A DNA stretch of 64,000 nt from Adiantum capillus-veneris (taxonomy: Eukaryota > Streptophyta > Polypodiopsida > Polypodiales > Pteridaceae). Of this stretch, positions 10,498 through 22,400 are shown in pieces. Numbering within the stretch: the stretch's first letter is position 1; the number at the start of each line of letters is the position of its first letter. The notes beneath the pieces are model-generated. The model had not been told where the DNA came from. It searched no databases and saw nothing but the letters and a program-made list of their open reading frames with translations. The stretch lies in NCBI GenBank assembly GCA_014529385.2, contig CM043962.1, forward strand, positions 44,085,598 through 44,149,597, written 5' to 3'. A program made the position numbers and the translations under genes.

Positions 10498-10659
10498 AAA
10501 CCCTTCAAAAGAAGAAATGTAAATAAAACTTCCCTTTACCTACTATTCTGAGAGTTTAAGTGAAAAGCAACGAGTTCTATTTTGGGTGCTTGCATGCAAG
10601 CGATAAAGAAAGAAAGGGAATCTTAAAATCGCATCATCTCCATGAGGAAGATGAGTGCT

Positions 10660-11034
10660 CCAAGAGTGTCTTGAGAAGGTGACCTACGATTTTATCCCCC
10701 TTTCAGAGCTAATGGAGCCATCAAATTTCCATTAGAGCCAAGCTGCAGAAGATACACTTTTGTCCCTTTTATGCTAATTTTCTCTCTTATCTTTCGTATA
10801 TTTATCGTATTGTAATTTATGCGCCATAAAATGAATAAAGAGGTGGAACGCAAATACTCAATCATATTGATTGAGGGGAGCCGTAGGTACCGAATATGGT
10901 GTCGTGTATTTTGATTCTTGTTTATGTTGTTTTTTTTATAAGTTGTGATTATTCAATCAATGATCTTGCTGAATTAATTTTGATTAACTAAATTGATGTA
11001 GTTTTGGAAGTGTTGGAAAGATAACACGACACCA
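10660..11034 (+). repeat. probable LTR 3' end upstream of an initiator-Met PBS
   Basis: The sequence just before the PBS ends in ...GACACCA, with the expected CA, at 11034, followed by four bases and TGGTATCAGAGC. AATAAAG at about 10834 could serve as the poly(A) signal of the R region. The left edge could not be found because no second copy lies in the window; 10660 is a guess. Confidence 0.4.
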
Positions 11035-11038
11035 ATAA

Positions 11039-11050
11039 TGGTATCAGAGC
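11039..11050 (+). promoter_or_regulatory. primer-binding site, initiator-Met tRNA
   Basis: TGGTATCAGAGC is an exact match to the usual plant LTR-retrotransposon PBS, complementary to the 3' end of initiator-Met tRNA. It sits four bases after a CA LTR end. Confidence 0.8.
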
Positions 11051-11589
11051 TTTGAAAACGCAATGCTTCAGACAATGTGTAGAAGCAAAGAAGAGTGCTT
11101 CTTGTGGAAAATTCGAATAAATTTTGGTATGAAGACTCTCAAGAAGATCACTTATGGAAGGATCTCTCTTTGCCAAAGATGCAAGAATAAAAAGCTTCTT
11201 CATCTCAATAGTTTCAATCACAACTACAAGCAACCTACTTCGTAGAAAACAATGCAAGCAATTGAAGAAAAACAACAAAGGTAATTCGTGCATTTCTTAC
11301 ACTCTTAATGGACAATCACAAAGTGTTGAAAACCAGTCTTATTATCAATCAAAGTATCTAAATCATCAACAAATTAAGAAGATACTCTCTCAACTACTTC
11401 TAACTACCGTTTTGGATTGTTTAAAGTTTTTGTACATTCACTAGAGGTCTTCTTGGAATTTTTTGGCTCGTTCAACATACAAAAATATCTTATTCGTTTT
11501 CTTATGTTCTTTTTCCCTTTTTATAATTTAAATCTTGCATATGTTTTGGATTTGCATCTATGTTTTTACTTTTCTTTTACTTGAGTTAA

Positions 11590-12760
11590 CCAACTATGAC
11601 CACCCAAGATTCTCTTGTTATGGTTCAAATGATTGATGTTCTTTTTGAAGAGCGTAAAAAAGAATGCATTGCCTATAATTTCCTTTGAGAAGATACAAAA
11701 ATAGAGTTCCCACAATCGCAGTTACGAGTGAAAATGAAGACAAACGGCTTATCAAAGTGATTAAGTATACTTTGGATGCTCAAACCAAGACAAATAATAA
11801 TAAGATCTCTAAAAAGACATTTACTTTCATAAAGTATGATGGAAGAAAAGATGCACACATGTTTCTCTCTAGGTTATCATCCTTGGATGACTACTTTTGA
11901 AGAGAAATTTAGCAAACAAGACAAAATCAAGTATGTAACAAAGCAAATGATGAAACTTGTTGCTCTTTGGTGGAATGTAGCTCGTACACGACACAAATGA
12001 CCATGAACTTGGAAGAAATTTCAAACAATGGTAATGAAGTATTTTCTTTCTTCTTAATACAAAAAGAAAACTAAACATGCACGGGATACTCTTCAATTTA
12101 GGACATGGAAAACTGTCATGCAGTACACAAATAAAATTTGGCAAATTCTACTTGCTCTTCAAAATGTATAAAAAGTTTCTCACTCTACTTCATACGCATG
12201 TTGAGGACAAAAAAAATCGTCCACATAGATTGGAGAGAGTTAATTATTTAGCTCATGATATTGAAGCTACAAAACACAAAGACTCAACTCCAAAAGGGCC
12301 ACCATCAGAAAGAATTATCCTTTGCTTCCACCACAATGTACAAATCCTACTACTTTACAAGCAAGAACCAACGACATCAAGGGACAATGGTTGATGCAAA
12401 CCTACAATCAAGCAATTCCAATCAAAATGGTTCTGGACAAAGGAAAGTAAGTAGGAATGGTACAACTAGTGCTTTTAAACATTCATCTATTCCTTTCTTG
12501 AAGTCACATAACAAGGCTCCGTATAATCACAACAACAATTATAATGGCAACAAGAATAATGAAAATATGAAGATTGTTATTTGCTACACTTTTCACAAGA
12601 TGGGACATATAGATAACAAGTGTCGTGAAAGTAAGTGAACACCTTCCTCACACTTTATTGAGGGGAATGAAGATGATAATGACCATTAAGCGCACAACAT
12701 GGAGAATCGAGATGAATATCAATATTGTCAATACTTTTGATGATAACAATCAAGAACCTT
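11590..12760 (+). pseudogene. decayed Gag relic of an LTR element (Gypsy-like fold)
   Basis: About 550 bp after the PBS a frame begins MTTQDSLVMVQM and, after frameshifts, reads FTFIKYDGRKDAHMFLSRL, then EEKFSKQDKIKYV and VALWWNVAR. The F-x-G...A-x-x-F-L and the L-W-W helix match Ty3/Gypsy Gag (retrotrans_gag). A knuckle-like CYTFHKMGHIDNKC follows at about 12580, with the second zinc-binding Cys changed to Phe. Stops or frameshifts occur at about 11685, 11897 and 11998. Downstream (12790-12900) LHLQVKIGDDALS could be the start of a protease, but pol is absent. The element is an old deletion relic. Confidence 0.6.
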
Positions 12761-12769
12761 AAGGTAACT

Positions 12770-14600
12770 TGGAATACCAAGATCACACAGGTACTCCAAA
12801 TTCTCAGCTACGTATTCTTTTACATTTGCAAGTTAAGATCGGTGATGATGCTTTAAGTTATTACATGATGATGGAAGAACACATTAGTTCATTTCTACAA
12901 GTGTTGCACAAATGTAAAAGCAACTTTCCAAAGAACCAAATTTAATTGTGTGTATATGGTAAACAATTTGCAATACTAGTTAGGAGACTTCATTGAATCG
13001 CGAGATTTTCTAGTAGCATCATCACAAAATGTTACTTTTAAGCATCATGCTTATTATTTATTTGCATTGAGTCATAGGCCAGGCTTGTCGGTTCCACATG
13101 TGTAATTATGGGTGATCGCCAATGATAGGCACACACCAAATAGAGAGATAAGGAAGCCATATGCGGATGGGACAACCCACATAAGAGGCTTGTAACCTAG
13201 TTTTTGCTTATTCTCTAATGTACTGACATTGCTCTTGCTCTCCTCCTCTCCCATGTTATCTTCTTGCTTTTGTGTGTGTGTGTGTGTGTGTGTGTCCCGA
13301 GTACAATCATCTCCTTGTGAGTTAACCTAAGGTTATAGAGTCATAGGTCCTTTTTTTTTGGGCCAAATGTGATTCTCAATCCGGTAACTACTCTCTTTGT
13401 GACAAAGCCATTGGTCCACATGAGGGATGTAATTGGTTTTAGAAGATGAGCATATGCAAATGACGAGTCGATAGTCAAGGGTTGGATGTCCTATACTAGT
13501 ATATTGGGCATATAAAGATCCTTGAAGTCTTGCATTTTTCACCATCATAGATTTGAGTTAATATACATTGTCACTGCACAATATAAGAGCTATAGTTGAG
13601 CAGCGACAACAATCTTCCTCTTCAATGGGCACGATTTTCCTTTGTCGACGGCTACACAGAGGTGAGTGACACACCGATTGCATCTATTGAGCTTGCCTGC
13701 ATCCAGGTTGTGTGTTTGCAGCTCTAAGGTATCACACATGACACACATCAAGTCCCCTGTGACCCAATATTTTTGTCATTGTTTTCGGGGAGCGTTGTGC
13801 GTGAAGCTCTAGGTGAAAATGTGCTGCTGGTTTTAAGGTTTTTCTACAGTTTTGTAGAAAAGATTGGGAACAATGTCTGTTCTTTTTTTGGTTTACACAA
13901 ATCTATGCTCGACAGCACAGATCAACCATTTTTTGGTTGCGGTTGACACAGATTTATGGTCTAGACTGCAAATCTCTCTTCTTTTGGCTGTCGAAATTGA
14001 TTCTGCAGTTCCTATTTTGCTTGCTGTTAATTCTGTTTTGCACAGATCTAATCTTAGTAATTGTTATAGTGCTTGCTACTAATTTTGATTGTTTGTAAAT
14101 TTACAAAATCAAGTTGTAAATTTTTAAAAAGAAAAAAAAAGAGAGGAAAAGAAAAAAAAAGGAAAGAATGAAAAGTGAGCGTGTACAAGGAAAGGAAATT
14201 CTCATCCTTAGTCTCAATCTCGATCTTAATTTATCTATATAGGAAGGAGGATCCTCCATAGCTTCCATTAAAGTAAGGAATAGTGTGTCCCAACTTATAT
14301 ATACTCCACTTTTCAAGGGCGAAAGGAAGCATGTGGGATTTAGGCTTCACCTTTCCCTCCACCAGTCTCCTTTAGACTTTCACATTTTGCCTATATACCC
14401 AAGTAGATTTTGACTATTTTGGGGGTTACAAGAGCTTTGAGTAGCCAATCCATGTGCTATAAAGCATGCCACGTTCCTCCAAAACGACATGCTCATTCCG
14501 TGCTATCACATGACCTATTCCACATCATGCACATAAAAAATTTAAAAAAATAAGAAAAATCAAGTGAAAACGACCAAAATAGCTATTGGCGAGGCCTCTT
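12770..14600. other. no recognisable gene; (GT)13 at 13,270
   Basis: A (GT)n tract lies at 13270-13294. A/G-rich low-complexity sequence (AAAGAAAAAAAAAGAGAGG) occupies 14126-14170. Words containing CTGCA and ACAGAT recur at 13880-14050. No coding family or paired LTR was found. Confidence 0.3.
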
Positions 14601-15098
14601 AGGGTACTCGTTAATGCTTTTAGGATACCTACGTCACATGTATCTATGCTCCGATCGAGTCTTAGAGTCTAAAAAGCTTGAGAGTGCTTCAACTTACTCG
14701 GCACTCACTATCCATCTACATTTGGTTTTGGGTCTTCGGTCGGGACCCAAGGTAGTGCAACCCAAGATCCATTCATCGCGGCTAGTGACTCTTTCTCCAA
14801 CTACTACGTCATGGAGGGGTACCCTACACAACTTTGAGAGTTTGAGTCAAGATATGCATGCATTGGTGCCCCCGACCTGGGTCTAGCGAGCTTAGTCGCT
14901 TAAAAGGGACCCTTAGTAGAGCCACCCACTCTGAACATTCGGCTAGCTGTAATGCCAAGGGCAAACCCAAGGGGGTCATGGACCCATGCCAAGGGCCGGA
15001 TGCTAGGTGTGGACATGGGATTCTAAATAAGGATGTCCAAGGGCCTATATAAAGGGTGGTAGGGCGGATAATCCTCAAGGTAGTTCCCATGGGTCTCA
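14600..15098 (+). repeat. LTR end with TATA box (family H, copy 1)
   Basis: GGCCTATATAAAGGG at about 15043-15057 is a good TATA box, and the LTR ends in GGGTCTCA at 15098, three bases before an exact initiator-Met PBS. The region CCAAGGGCCTATATAAAGGGTGGTAGGGC resembles 22850-22892 before the PBS at 22918, so these two belong to one family. The left boundary is unknown. Confidence 0.5.
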
Positions 15099-15101
15099 TA
15101 T

Positions 15102-15113
15102 TGGTATCAGAGC
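15102..15113 (+). promoter_or_regulatory. primer-binding site, initiator-Met tRNA (family H, copy 1)
   Basis: TGGTATCAGAGC, an exact match, immediately downstream of a CA LTR end. An ATG follows 18 bp later (ATGGAGGAAG), at the start of the internal region. Confidence 0.8.
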
Positions 15114-15162
15114 TCAGGGAGCAAGCAGCCATGGAGGAAGGGGGAAATCTTGGAGCTTGCAT

Positions 15163-15271
<109 letters not shown>

Positions 15272-15464
15272 ACAAGGCATGGTATGGGGAAGGAGGTTTA
15301 GCAAGAGGATGAGGTCGAAGTTAATAGCGTGTGCAGCAATCCTAGTCAAAGGGGAGGGAGGAATCGAATAGCATGAAATGGGCCTTGCTTGGACTTGTTG
15401 GCTTTGCACTGGAGAGAGCTACAAAAATCGCAATAGTGCCGCATGGAGATGACACATGCACGAT

Positions 15465-15557
<93 letters not shown>
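15465..15557 (+). repeat. (CT)n microsatellite
   Basis: About 45 CT units, uninterrupted. The open frames across it are dipeptide repeats (Leu-Ser or Arg-Glu) and are not genes. Confidence 0.95.
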
Positions 15558-15562
<5 letters not shown>

Positions 15563-16776
15563 CTATGCAACGACAGCCATCGCCCTGACTAGGAGAAGCT
15601 TCATTTTTTTTTTTAATTGTGTTCTCATTACGACAGCCCATGGTGGTCTCAAACCTTGCTTTCAAAGAGCTAGGGAGAGTCCCCCCCCCCCCCACACCCC
15701 CCCTCCCCTTTCTTGGAGTTCGAACATTTTTGAAAAGCCAAGAAACCAAAAAAAAAAGCTAAATTTTTGCAGTCTTTGGTATTGTGTGAATCATGGTTGA
15801 CGATCGACAGCCATGGTAATGAGTAATCGTTTGAATTTAAATAAGACCTCAAGCATGGCTACAACAAGGGTGATGAATACCATCAAGGCTACATGCATCA
15901 GTCATGCAAGGCATGCGCATAGCAAGTATAGACTTCACAAGCTTCAACTTGGGTTGTGAATTGGGCAAGGCCATCGGTAGTAAGACATCAAACATCTATC
16001 AAAAAACAATAGATTTATTCTATGAACCCAACAACGGTAACGGATAATTTATCAATTCTCTTCTTGATTGCAAATCATTCGATTATTACGGCAGCAAGGC
16101 AAGTTTCCACGAGAACTTTATGAGGTACGCAATTGTTTTTTCTTTTCGTTGAGACTGTGCTTGATAGCTATGGCATAAAACGCACATGTGTGCTGCCATG
16201 GACATTCTTCCATAATTAAGGAGCAAGGCTCCACCAAGGATAACCCATATACAAGTTTCAAGAAGCTCCTCAATCTTGAAGAAGGCAAGGTTGCCTAACA
16301 AAAGCAGGTCAAACATGGCCTGCGACTTGTACTACAAAGATACTCGACAAGGCCAATCGTTAATTACAATTCTAAGAAGTCAGCATGCATCTTTCTCTTC
16401 TCGTTCAGAGTTTTGGGGCATGGCTACTAGACCAATTTACTGAACCCAATGCAGTCAAACACGGTCATGCTCAACCCATACAACAAAATTTCAAGGACAA
16501 ATGCTAGCAGAGTTGGCCAATGCAGGTACACTTCGCTTTTGCAATTATGGTACTTGTTTTTAAGCTTTCAATCTGGTATATTACTCGACAAGGGCAACAT
16601 TCGCCAGGGTTAATTTTATTTTACATGTCTCAAGTATGACAATGCCATAAGATGCATCACGAGAGCAAGGCTCCGTATAAAGATACTCAAGAAAATGGCT
16701 TGTGCATGATGTCGGCTAGTATCTCTTTCATGTATCCTCTTTTTACTGTCAAGCAAAGGGAAAAGGCAAGGCTTTT
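15558..16776. other. no recognisable gene; degenerate repeats
   Basis: The words GGCAAGG, GCAAGGCTCC and CTCGACAAGG recur with irregular spacing from 15900 to 16776, suggesting a decayed tandem repeat inside retrotransposon internal DNA. No protein motif was seen. The right edge is set by the LTR of element G2. Confidence 0.3.
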
Positions 16777-17705
16777 TGTCATAAAATCTAATATCTAACT
16801 AGCCCAAATGATTTTCTCATATTAAATTGATCATTTAATGTGGGAGAATAAACAGGAACAAGGGTTAGAATATAGACATGTGCTTACAGATCTATCTCAA
16901 CATGGGGCCAATGGTAAAGGGAGCCAAATTGGAGATGGTATGTCAAAGAGAAAGGCTAACCACTGGATCTTAAATACCTTAGAGTTAGCTTCATCGAAGA
17001 CCTCCAAAGGTTAGTGTCAAAAGTCCTTCGACCTTAGGTAAGTTAGGGCTGTGCTTGAGGTGGGAACCCGTCCCAAGCTTGAGGTGCTTGTCGTGCCTCA
17101 TCACCGAGATGCTTGAAATGATTTGTGATTGAGATGCTTCAGGTGCTTGTTATGCTTGAGATGCTAGGGTTGTACTTGAGGTGGGAACCCAACCCAAGCT
17201 TGAGGGGCTTAAGGGCCGAGCTTGTGGTGAGAGTTGGGCCCAAGGTTGAGGGGCTTGAGGTGTCACAAAAGTCAACTCATATCCCTACAAGGAGGGGGCG
17301 AACCATGCAAGTAGGGGGGTGGTTTCTTGACCACTCTCTCTCCCAAAGCGAACCCATTGTTCAAGCCGCAAGTAGGACACATGTCAAGCTCCTAGCTAGG
17401 TTACCCTCAAGGAGTGTCCAAAGTTTATTGGTTAACCTCCCAAGGGTTCCAATGATAATTTAGTGGGTTTAAATATTTTTTTTGCATTTATAAAGTCCTC
17501 TATCTCAAAGGGGAAAGGGGGACACTTGTCCCAAGCCTACCCTTGTTGCTTGATATGCTTCTTGCAGGTGATTCGCTAGACTTGGGAAGGTCCAATGAGC
17601 TTCAAGCTTGTGCTAGAAGAGGGGGTCAACCAAAGCAAGTAGGGGGCATGCTTGAGGGGTATACTCTACCACACACACTTGCACACACTCTCATTGTGTG
17701 AAGTG
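16777..17705 (+). repeat. 5' LTR of Gypsy element G2 (3' part deleted)
   Basis: Starting TGTCATAAAATCTAATATC, it matches the 5' LTR of G1 (38,992-40,439) and the partial 3' LTR at 62,725. Shared landmarks are CCCAAATGATTTTCTCATATTAAA, the AAGTCCTT[CT] motif and a set of GCTTGAGGTGCTTGTCGTGC-type short repeats (about 17,050-17,260). After TCTCATTGTGTGA at about 17,700 it jumps to sequence that in G1 lies 830 bp further on, so the LTR end and the PBS are deleted. Confidence 0.75.
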
Positions 17706-17876
17706 CATGGTGGAAGAGCTCCAATATTAGACCCACTCCACTACTCTCTATAATTAACCACTTTGAGTCGTGGGTGTAGATACTTAAGTGCAAATTTTCA
17801 AAGGCTAAGAGGAACAACAACTAAGGTTTTGAATTGCCAAAGCATACACTAAGTAAGTACTCAAAATTTTGTTAAC

Positions 17877-18818
17877 ATGGCTGACAATAACCAAGAGAGT
17901 AGAATGAACAGTGATAACTTTGATTTTGCATATGAAGGTGCTAATGATGATGCCCCCATGTTTGTCAATTATCTTGTTACTAGGTTGCAGCAAGCTATGG
18001 GAAACCCTAGTTTGTAAGCCGAAGCTACTCAACAACTTGTGCTTATGGAATTTCCCTTCCTTCCCAAGAGGAGAGAGAGCTTAAGAGGCCTCTTGAGAAG
18101 AGACCCCCAAAAAAAGACTCTCTCCCATACGAGAGGAGGAATCCAAAGAGCAAGAACGTAATGAAACTTTAAGTTCCTCTGAAGATGTGGCTACAAGAAG
18201 ACGGCGGTCTAGACGATCGCCAACTCCTCCCAAGAGGAAACGTTCAGCTCACAATCCTTCTCCTCGTCACTCTGAAAGGGAAGAGAGGAAACAAAGGAAG
18301 AAAAGGGCAAGAAAGAGATCACCCTCTTCTCCTTCTTCTTCACCTTTCTCCTCTTCCGACAAAAGCTATGGCTATTCTCCTAGAGAATACAAGAGGGGAG
18401 GACATCGTAAATCATACTCTGCATGGCGAAGGTCACAAAGGCTCAAGAAGTTCAAAGAGGGAGGAAAGAGTATCTCTTTTCCCACCTATGATGGTAGCTT
18501 TGGTGCCATCAACAAATTATTGGCCTTCATCCAACAATATGATGCGGCCTTTGGCTTCACAGAGTCCTCCAAGCTACACCATGTAGCTATGTACTTCCAA
18601 AAATTAGCTCATCAATGGTGGGCTAGCCTTCGTGGCAACGACGAAGCCCTAAAGACATGGAAAACTCTATGAGTTTCCATCATGAATCAATTCCTTGCAA
18701 TCGATGCAAAGGACAAAGTGCTCACCAAGTTGTGCACTTTGAAGCTTCTCTCTCATGAGTCTATCCACAAATACGTAGACAAGTTTTGGGACTTACATCT
18801 CAAGGCTACCGTCTTTGG
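17877..18818 (+). pseudogene. Gypsy G2 Gag with Arg/Ser-rich segment
   Basis: An ATG at 17877 opens a frame (MADNNQESRMNSDNFDFA) nearly identical to the G1 Gag start at 40,855. It stops at 18015-18017 where G1 has a Glu codon. After frameshifts the frame 18187-18672 encodes an Arg/Ser-rich stretch (RRRRSRRSPTPPKRKRS, then KKRARKRSPSS) and the Gypsy Gag core with FPTYDGSFGAINKLLAFI, FTESSKLHHVAMYF and QWWASL. A TGA at about 18670 and later stops interrupt it. The homology to G1 ends at about 18,818, where Copia sequence (C2) begins. The RS-rich segment lies between the short N-terminal part and the core, as in G1. Confidence 0.75.
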
Positions 18819-18834
18819 TTGCATAGGATGGGGG

Positions 18835-19420
18835 TTACACACAAAATTGGATTCTTGATTCTGGTGCAAGTTTTCATGTCACACCGCATAGAGAGTGGTT
18901 TTCCCCTTACACATCCATGCATGACATAGTCAAGCTTGGTGATTCCTATGAGCTTGACATTATTGGCATTGGTGATGCGAAACTTGACATGCATAATGGC
19001 ACTACTTTTGTGTTGCAGAATGTCAGACATGTGCACAAGTTTACAAAGAGCTTGCTTTCTATAGGGCAATTGGATGATCTTGGCTACACTACAATTTTTT
19101 TAATCGTTCTTGGTTGATCTGCAAGAACAACCTTGTCATGATGAAAGGTCGTAAAAATGGATCCCTGTACTGTATGTTTGTTTCAAGTGTCGACAAAAAC
19201 TCTATCTATGTTGCCGAGCTGCCGTCTACTGAGTTGTGGCATAGCCGGCTAGGGCATATTGGCCAAAAGGGAATAAAAACACTTTAGCATTTTGGCTACT
19301 TACATGTGTTATATTACACAGACTTTCCATTGTGTGAACATTGTCTATACGGCAAACATACTAGATTAACATTTGCGATTGAACAAGAAACCAGGCAAAC
19401 CCTTAAACTTAGTGCACAGT
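18835..19420 (+). pseudogene. C2 protease and GAG-pre-integrase region
   Basis: The frame starts in a retropepsin: ILDSGASFHVTPHREWF holds the catalytic Asp in D-S-G-A, followed by LGDSYELDIIGIGDAKL and FVLQNVRHVHKFTKSLLSIG, the conserved Copia protease C-terminal part. It continues, after a stop near 19,117, into the zinc-binding start of integrase: LWHSRLGHIGQKGIKTL and CEHCLYGKH give the H-H-C-C set. Further stops lie at about 19,287 and in the following 100 bp. The corresponding protein of C1 is intact over this stretch, which makes the assignment secure. Confidence 0.8.
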
Positions 19421-20120
19421 GATTTGTGTGGTCCATTGCCATATAAAAGTCTAGTAGGGGCAAACTACTTTCTCACGCTCATAGATGATTCTACTAGAAA
19501 GGTGTGGGTGTATCTCCTTAAGCCTAATGAAGAGTTCTTTTCTACGTCATAGAAATTCCTTGCCATGGTTGAGAACCAATCAGGAAAAAAGCTCAAAGCT
19601 TTTCTCACAGACAATGGTGGAGAATACGTCTCCACGGAGTTCAAGTTTGTTTGCAATCAAAGAGGCATGTTTCAGCACTTTACTTCTCCATACACACCTG
19701 CATAAAATGGGATAGCTGAAAGAATAAACCACACGATTCAAGAGCGGGTTATCTCTATGATTTTTATGGCAAAGCTTACTCGAGAGTTTTGGGGGGAAGT
19801 TGTTCTGACAACAGTGCACGTCATCAACAGGTCACTTAGTTCTCCTTTGAATTTCAAAATTCCAGAGGAATTATGGACAGAGAAAACGCCAAGCTATGAG
19901 CATTTATGTGTGTTTGGATGTGAGGCATATGCACACGTGCCCAAAGAACTTAATCGCAAGTTAGATCCTAGGTCACACAAATGCATATTTATCGGCTATG
20001 GTGCATGGGCTATTGTCCTTGGCACCCAGAATCCCGCAAAGTCATTCATAGATCACACATTATTTTCAATAAATAAAAAATGCACAAGAAGCCCATTAAA
20101 AAGTTGAGTATAGACGCGTT
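19421..20120 (+). pseudogene. C2 integrase core
   Basis: The catalytic triad is still visible: first Asp in LVHSDLCGPLPYKSL (about 19,410-19,450), second Asp in LTDNGGEYVS (about 19,600-19,630) and the Glu in NGIAERINHT (about 19,705-19,735). The frame then runs FWGEVVLTTVHVINRS and VFGCEAYAHVPKELN to FIGYG, the usual C-terminal landmark of Copia integrases. Stops occur at about 19,550 (TAG) and 19,703 (TAA replacing a Gln codon position), so it is inactive. Integrase inserts the cDNA into host DNA. Confidence 0.85.
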
Positions 20121-20359
20121 CATTTTGAGGATGTAGCCTCCGAACCAACTTAGTTCAGTAGTGTTCCATCTAATCCTCAAGTGAAAGATACTACTATTGC
20201 TCCGGAGAGAGCATAGTCCAGCAGTCAAGCACTGAGATGCTCTATAAGAGTATCACGTGCGCTCAAGCAATTTGAGTCGGGTATACACCACATTTTGGTC
20301 ACTGACAGTGGAGAGCCAACCTGCTCTACAAAGAAGCTATACAAATAGACGATAGCGTT

Positions 20360-21110
20360 AAGTGTGTGAGCAGGCTATGCAATTAGAATACAATTCAATT
20401 GTGGCTAATGAGACATGGGATTTGGTTGAATTACCAAAAGGTAAAAATACTTTACCTTGCAAGTGGGTATACAAGAAGAAGTATACAGCGGAAGATCCTG
20501 AGCCTAGGTACAAGGCTCGTCTAGTTACCAAGAATTTCAAGTAGAAAAAAGGTGTGGATTTCGATGAGATTTTCTCTCCAGTAGTCAAGATGACTACAAT
20601 GTTCTTGGTTTGGTTGCTATCCAAGACATGGAACTTGTCCAAATGGACATGAACACATCATTTCTTCACGGGGATCTACATGAAGATGTCTACTTGAAAC
20701 AACCAGAGGGTTTTGTATGTGAAACCCAAACATGTCAGAATTGGTTTATAGACTTAAAAAGGCACTTTTTGGCCTCAAGCAAGGTTCAAGCTAGTGGTAT
20801 CAAAAATTCGACAAATTCATGCAGTCTCAGAGTTACATAAGAAGTCAAGAGGATCACTGATTATACACAAAGAGGGTGAATGATGTTTCTCTAATCATCT
20901 TGATCTTGTATGTAGATGATATGCGTATTGCATACAAATAAATTGATGACATCAATCAGTTGAAAAAGATGCTAAGCACTCCGTTTTCCATGAAAGATTT
21001 GGGAAATTTCAATCACTTTCTTGGTATGCGAATCAAGAGAGACATGCAACATGGAATTCTTGAATTATCTCAAGAAAAGTACATCCACAAAGTCTTGCAA
21101 CGTTTTAGTA
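20360..21110 (+). pseudogene. C2 reverse transcriptase
   Basis: RVT_2-type reverse transcriptase of Copia elements. NETWDLVELPKGKNTLPCKW opens the domain, KARLVTKNFK and GVDFDEIFSPVVKMT follow, and LVQMDMNTSFLHGDLHEDVY and LILYVDDMRIA contain the first and second/third catalytic Asp residues (the YVDD box at about 20,905-20,925). Stops at about 20,542, 20,840 and 20,940 and a small deletion near 20,600 break the frame. It once copied element RNA into DNA. Confidence 0.85.
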
Positions 21111-21114
21111 TGTA

Positions 21115-21846
21115 GGGAGGGAAGTCACTGAGTACCCCAATGTAAGCATACTCCAAACTTAGAAAGGAAGATTCTTCCAAGACAGTTGCTGAGAAAGAGG
21201 AAATGGCCAAAGTGCCATATTCTTTAGCAGTTGGCAGTTTGATGTATGCTATGGTAGCCACAAGACCAGACGAGGACCAGACATTGCACATGTAGTTGGA
21301 GTGGTTAGTAGGTACATCACAAACCCTAGCAATAAGCATTGGTAAGCAGTGAAGAAAATCCTCAGATAGTTGAAGGGTACAACTAGCAAGTGTTTACGCT
21401 TCAGAAATAGTGATGCATCTATTGTAGGCTACACGGATGCGGATTATGTGGGTTGTGTGGATTGTAGAAGATCCACATCTGGCTATGTGTTCATGTTTGC
21501 TGGAGCAGCTATCTCTTGGAGATCGTGTCTCCAAGACTGCACGTCTTCATCTACCACTGAGGCAGAACATGTTGCTGTGTCTGACGCAAGCAAGGAAGCC
21601 ATATGGTTAGCTTGTCTAGTGGGAGATTTGGGCATTCACGCGGTTCCAATACTGCATTGTGATAGTCAGAGTGCCATTGCTTTGGCAAAGAATCCGGTGT
21701 TTCACTCAAAGTTGAAACACATAGACCATGTCATACGAGATGCATTGGCTGGCAAGCGCATTGAGCTCGTCAACGTTCACACTAACAACAACCCTGCGGA
21801 TGCTCTCATGAAGAGCCTAGCCTCAAAGAAATTTACACATTTATAG
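21115..21846 (+). pseudogene. C2 RNase H
   Basis: The last 158 codons (21370-21846) are open and hold the Copia RNase H signature: GYTDADYVGCVDCRRSTSGY with the first catalytic Asp, TSSSTTEAEHVA with the Glu, and LHCDSQSAIALAKNPVFHSK with the third acidic site. Upstream, MLSTPFSMKDLGNFNHFLGM and VGSLMYAMVATRP connect RT to RNase H but contain stops at about 21,113 and 21,296 and a local duplication (GACCAGACGAGGACCAGACA). Confidence 0.85.
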
Positions 21847-21938
21847 AATTTATGGGTGTAGGATGAAGCCTAGCAGATGCTTCATGAACTTTGTATAGAC
21901 TAACTATACTGATGCCACTATTGGCCACCATGACCTTC

Positions 21939-22305
21939 AAGTGGGAGGTTGTTGGGATGTAGGCCAGGTGGCCATCGGAAACCACCCTTAACTTTTTTTT
22001 TTCTAATCAATATAGGGAGAGAAAGTGAAAGAGTTGACTCACTCTCTCACTTTTCACTCCACTAACCCAGTGTGATGTGCATCTTCTCCTTCTTCCCCAA
22101 TTCCCCCTTACACACTCTCCCTTGTTGATGCACCTACGCACACATGCATCTGAATGCAAGTGCACTCTACAATGAGGTGAGCACTCACCCCATGAGCATG
22201 ACGGGAAGGGAGGGAGAGTATATAACACATATATATTTACATTTACATATGTGTGTGTGTGTATATATATATATATGCATACATATAGATATATGTGTAT
22301 ATATA

Positions 22306-22347
<42 letters not shown>

Positions 22348-22400
22348 AGACAGAGATAGAGAGAGAGAGAAGGGAGGAAGCTCCCTCCAAAAGCTCTCTC
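21939..22400 (+). repeat. C2 polypurine tract and start of 3' LTR
   Basis: AAGTGGGAGGT (21939-21949) is the polypurine tract, followed directly by TGTTGGGATG, an LTR start like C1's TGTTGGGG. The LTR contains (TG)n/(TA)n at 22245-22320 and (GA)n at 22323-22348. Its right end could not be defined because the 5' LTR is missing; 22,400 is approximate. Confidence 0.6.

Larger units (their letters stand above)
18819..21949 (+). mobile_element. Copia element C2, internal region, 5'-truncated
   Basis: Copia-order domains run on the plus strand: protease, GAG-pre-integrase, integrase, RT, RNase H, then a polypurine tract and an LTR start at 21950. The 5' LTR, PBS and Gag are missing; the sequence begins abruptly in the protease against the Gag of G2. 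No target duplication can be seen on either side. It is clearly related to C1 (minus strand, 46.3-51.9 kb) but from a diverged subfamily and carries many more stops, so it is older. Confidence 0.85.
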
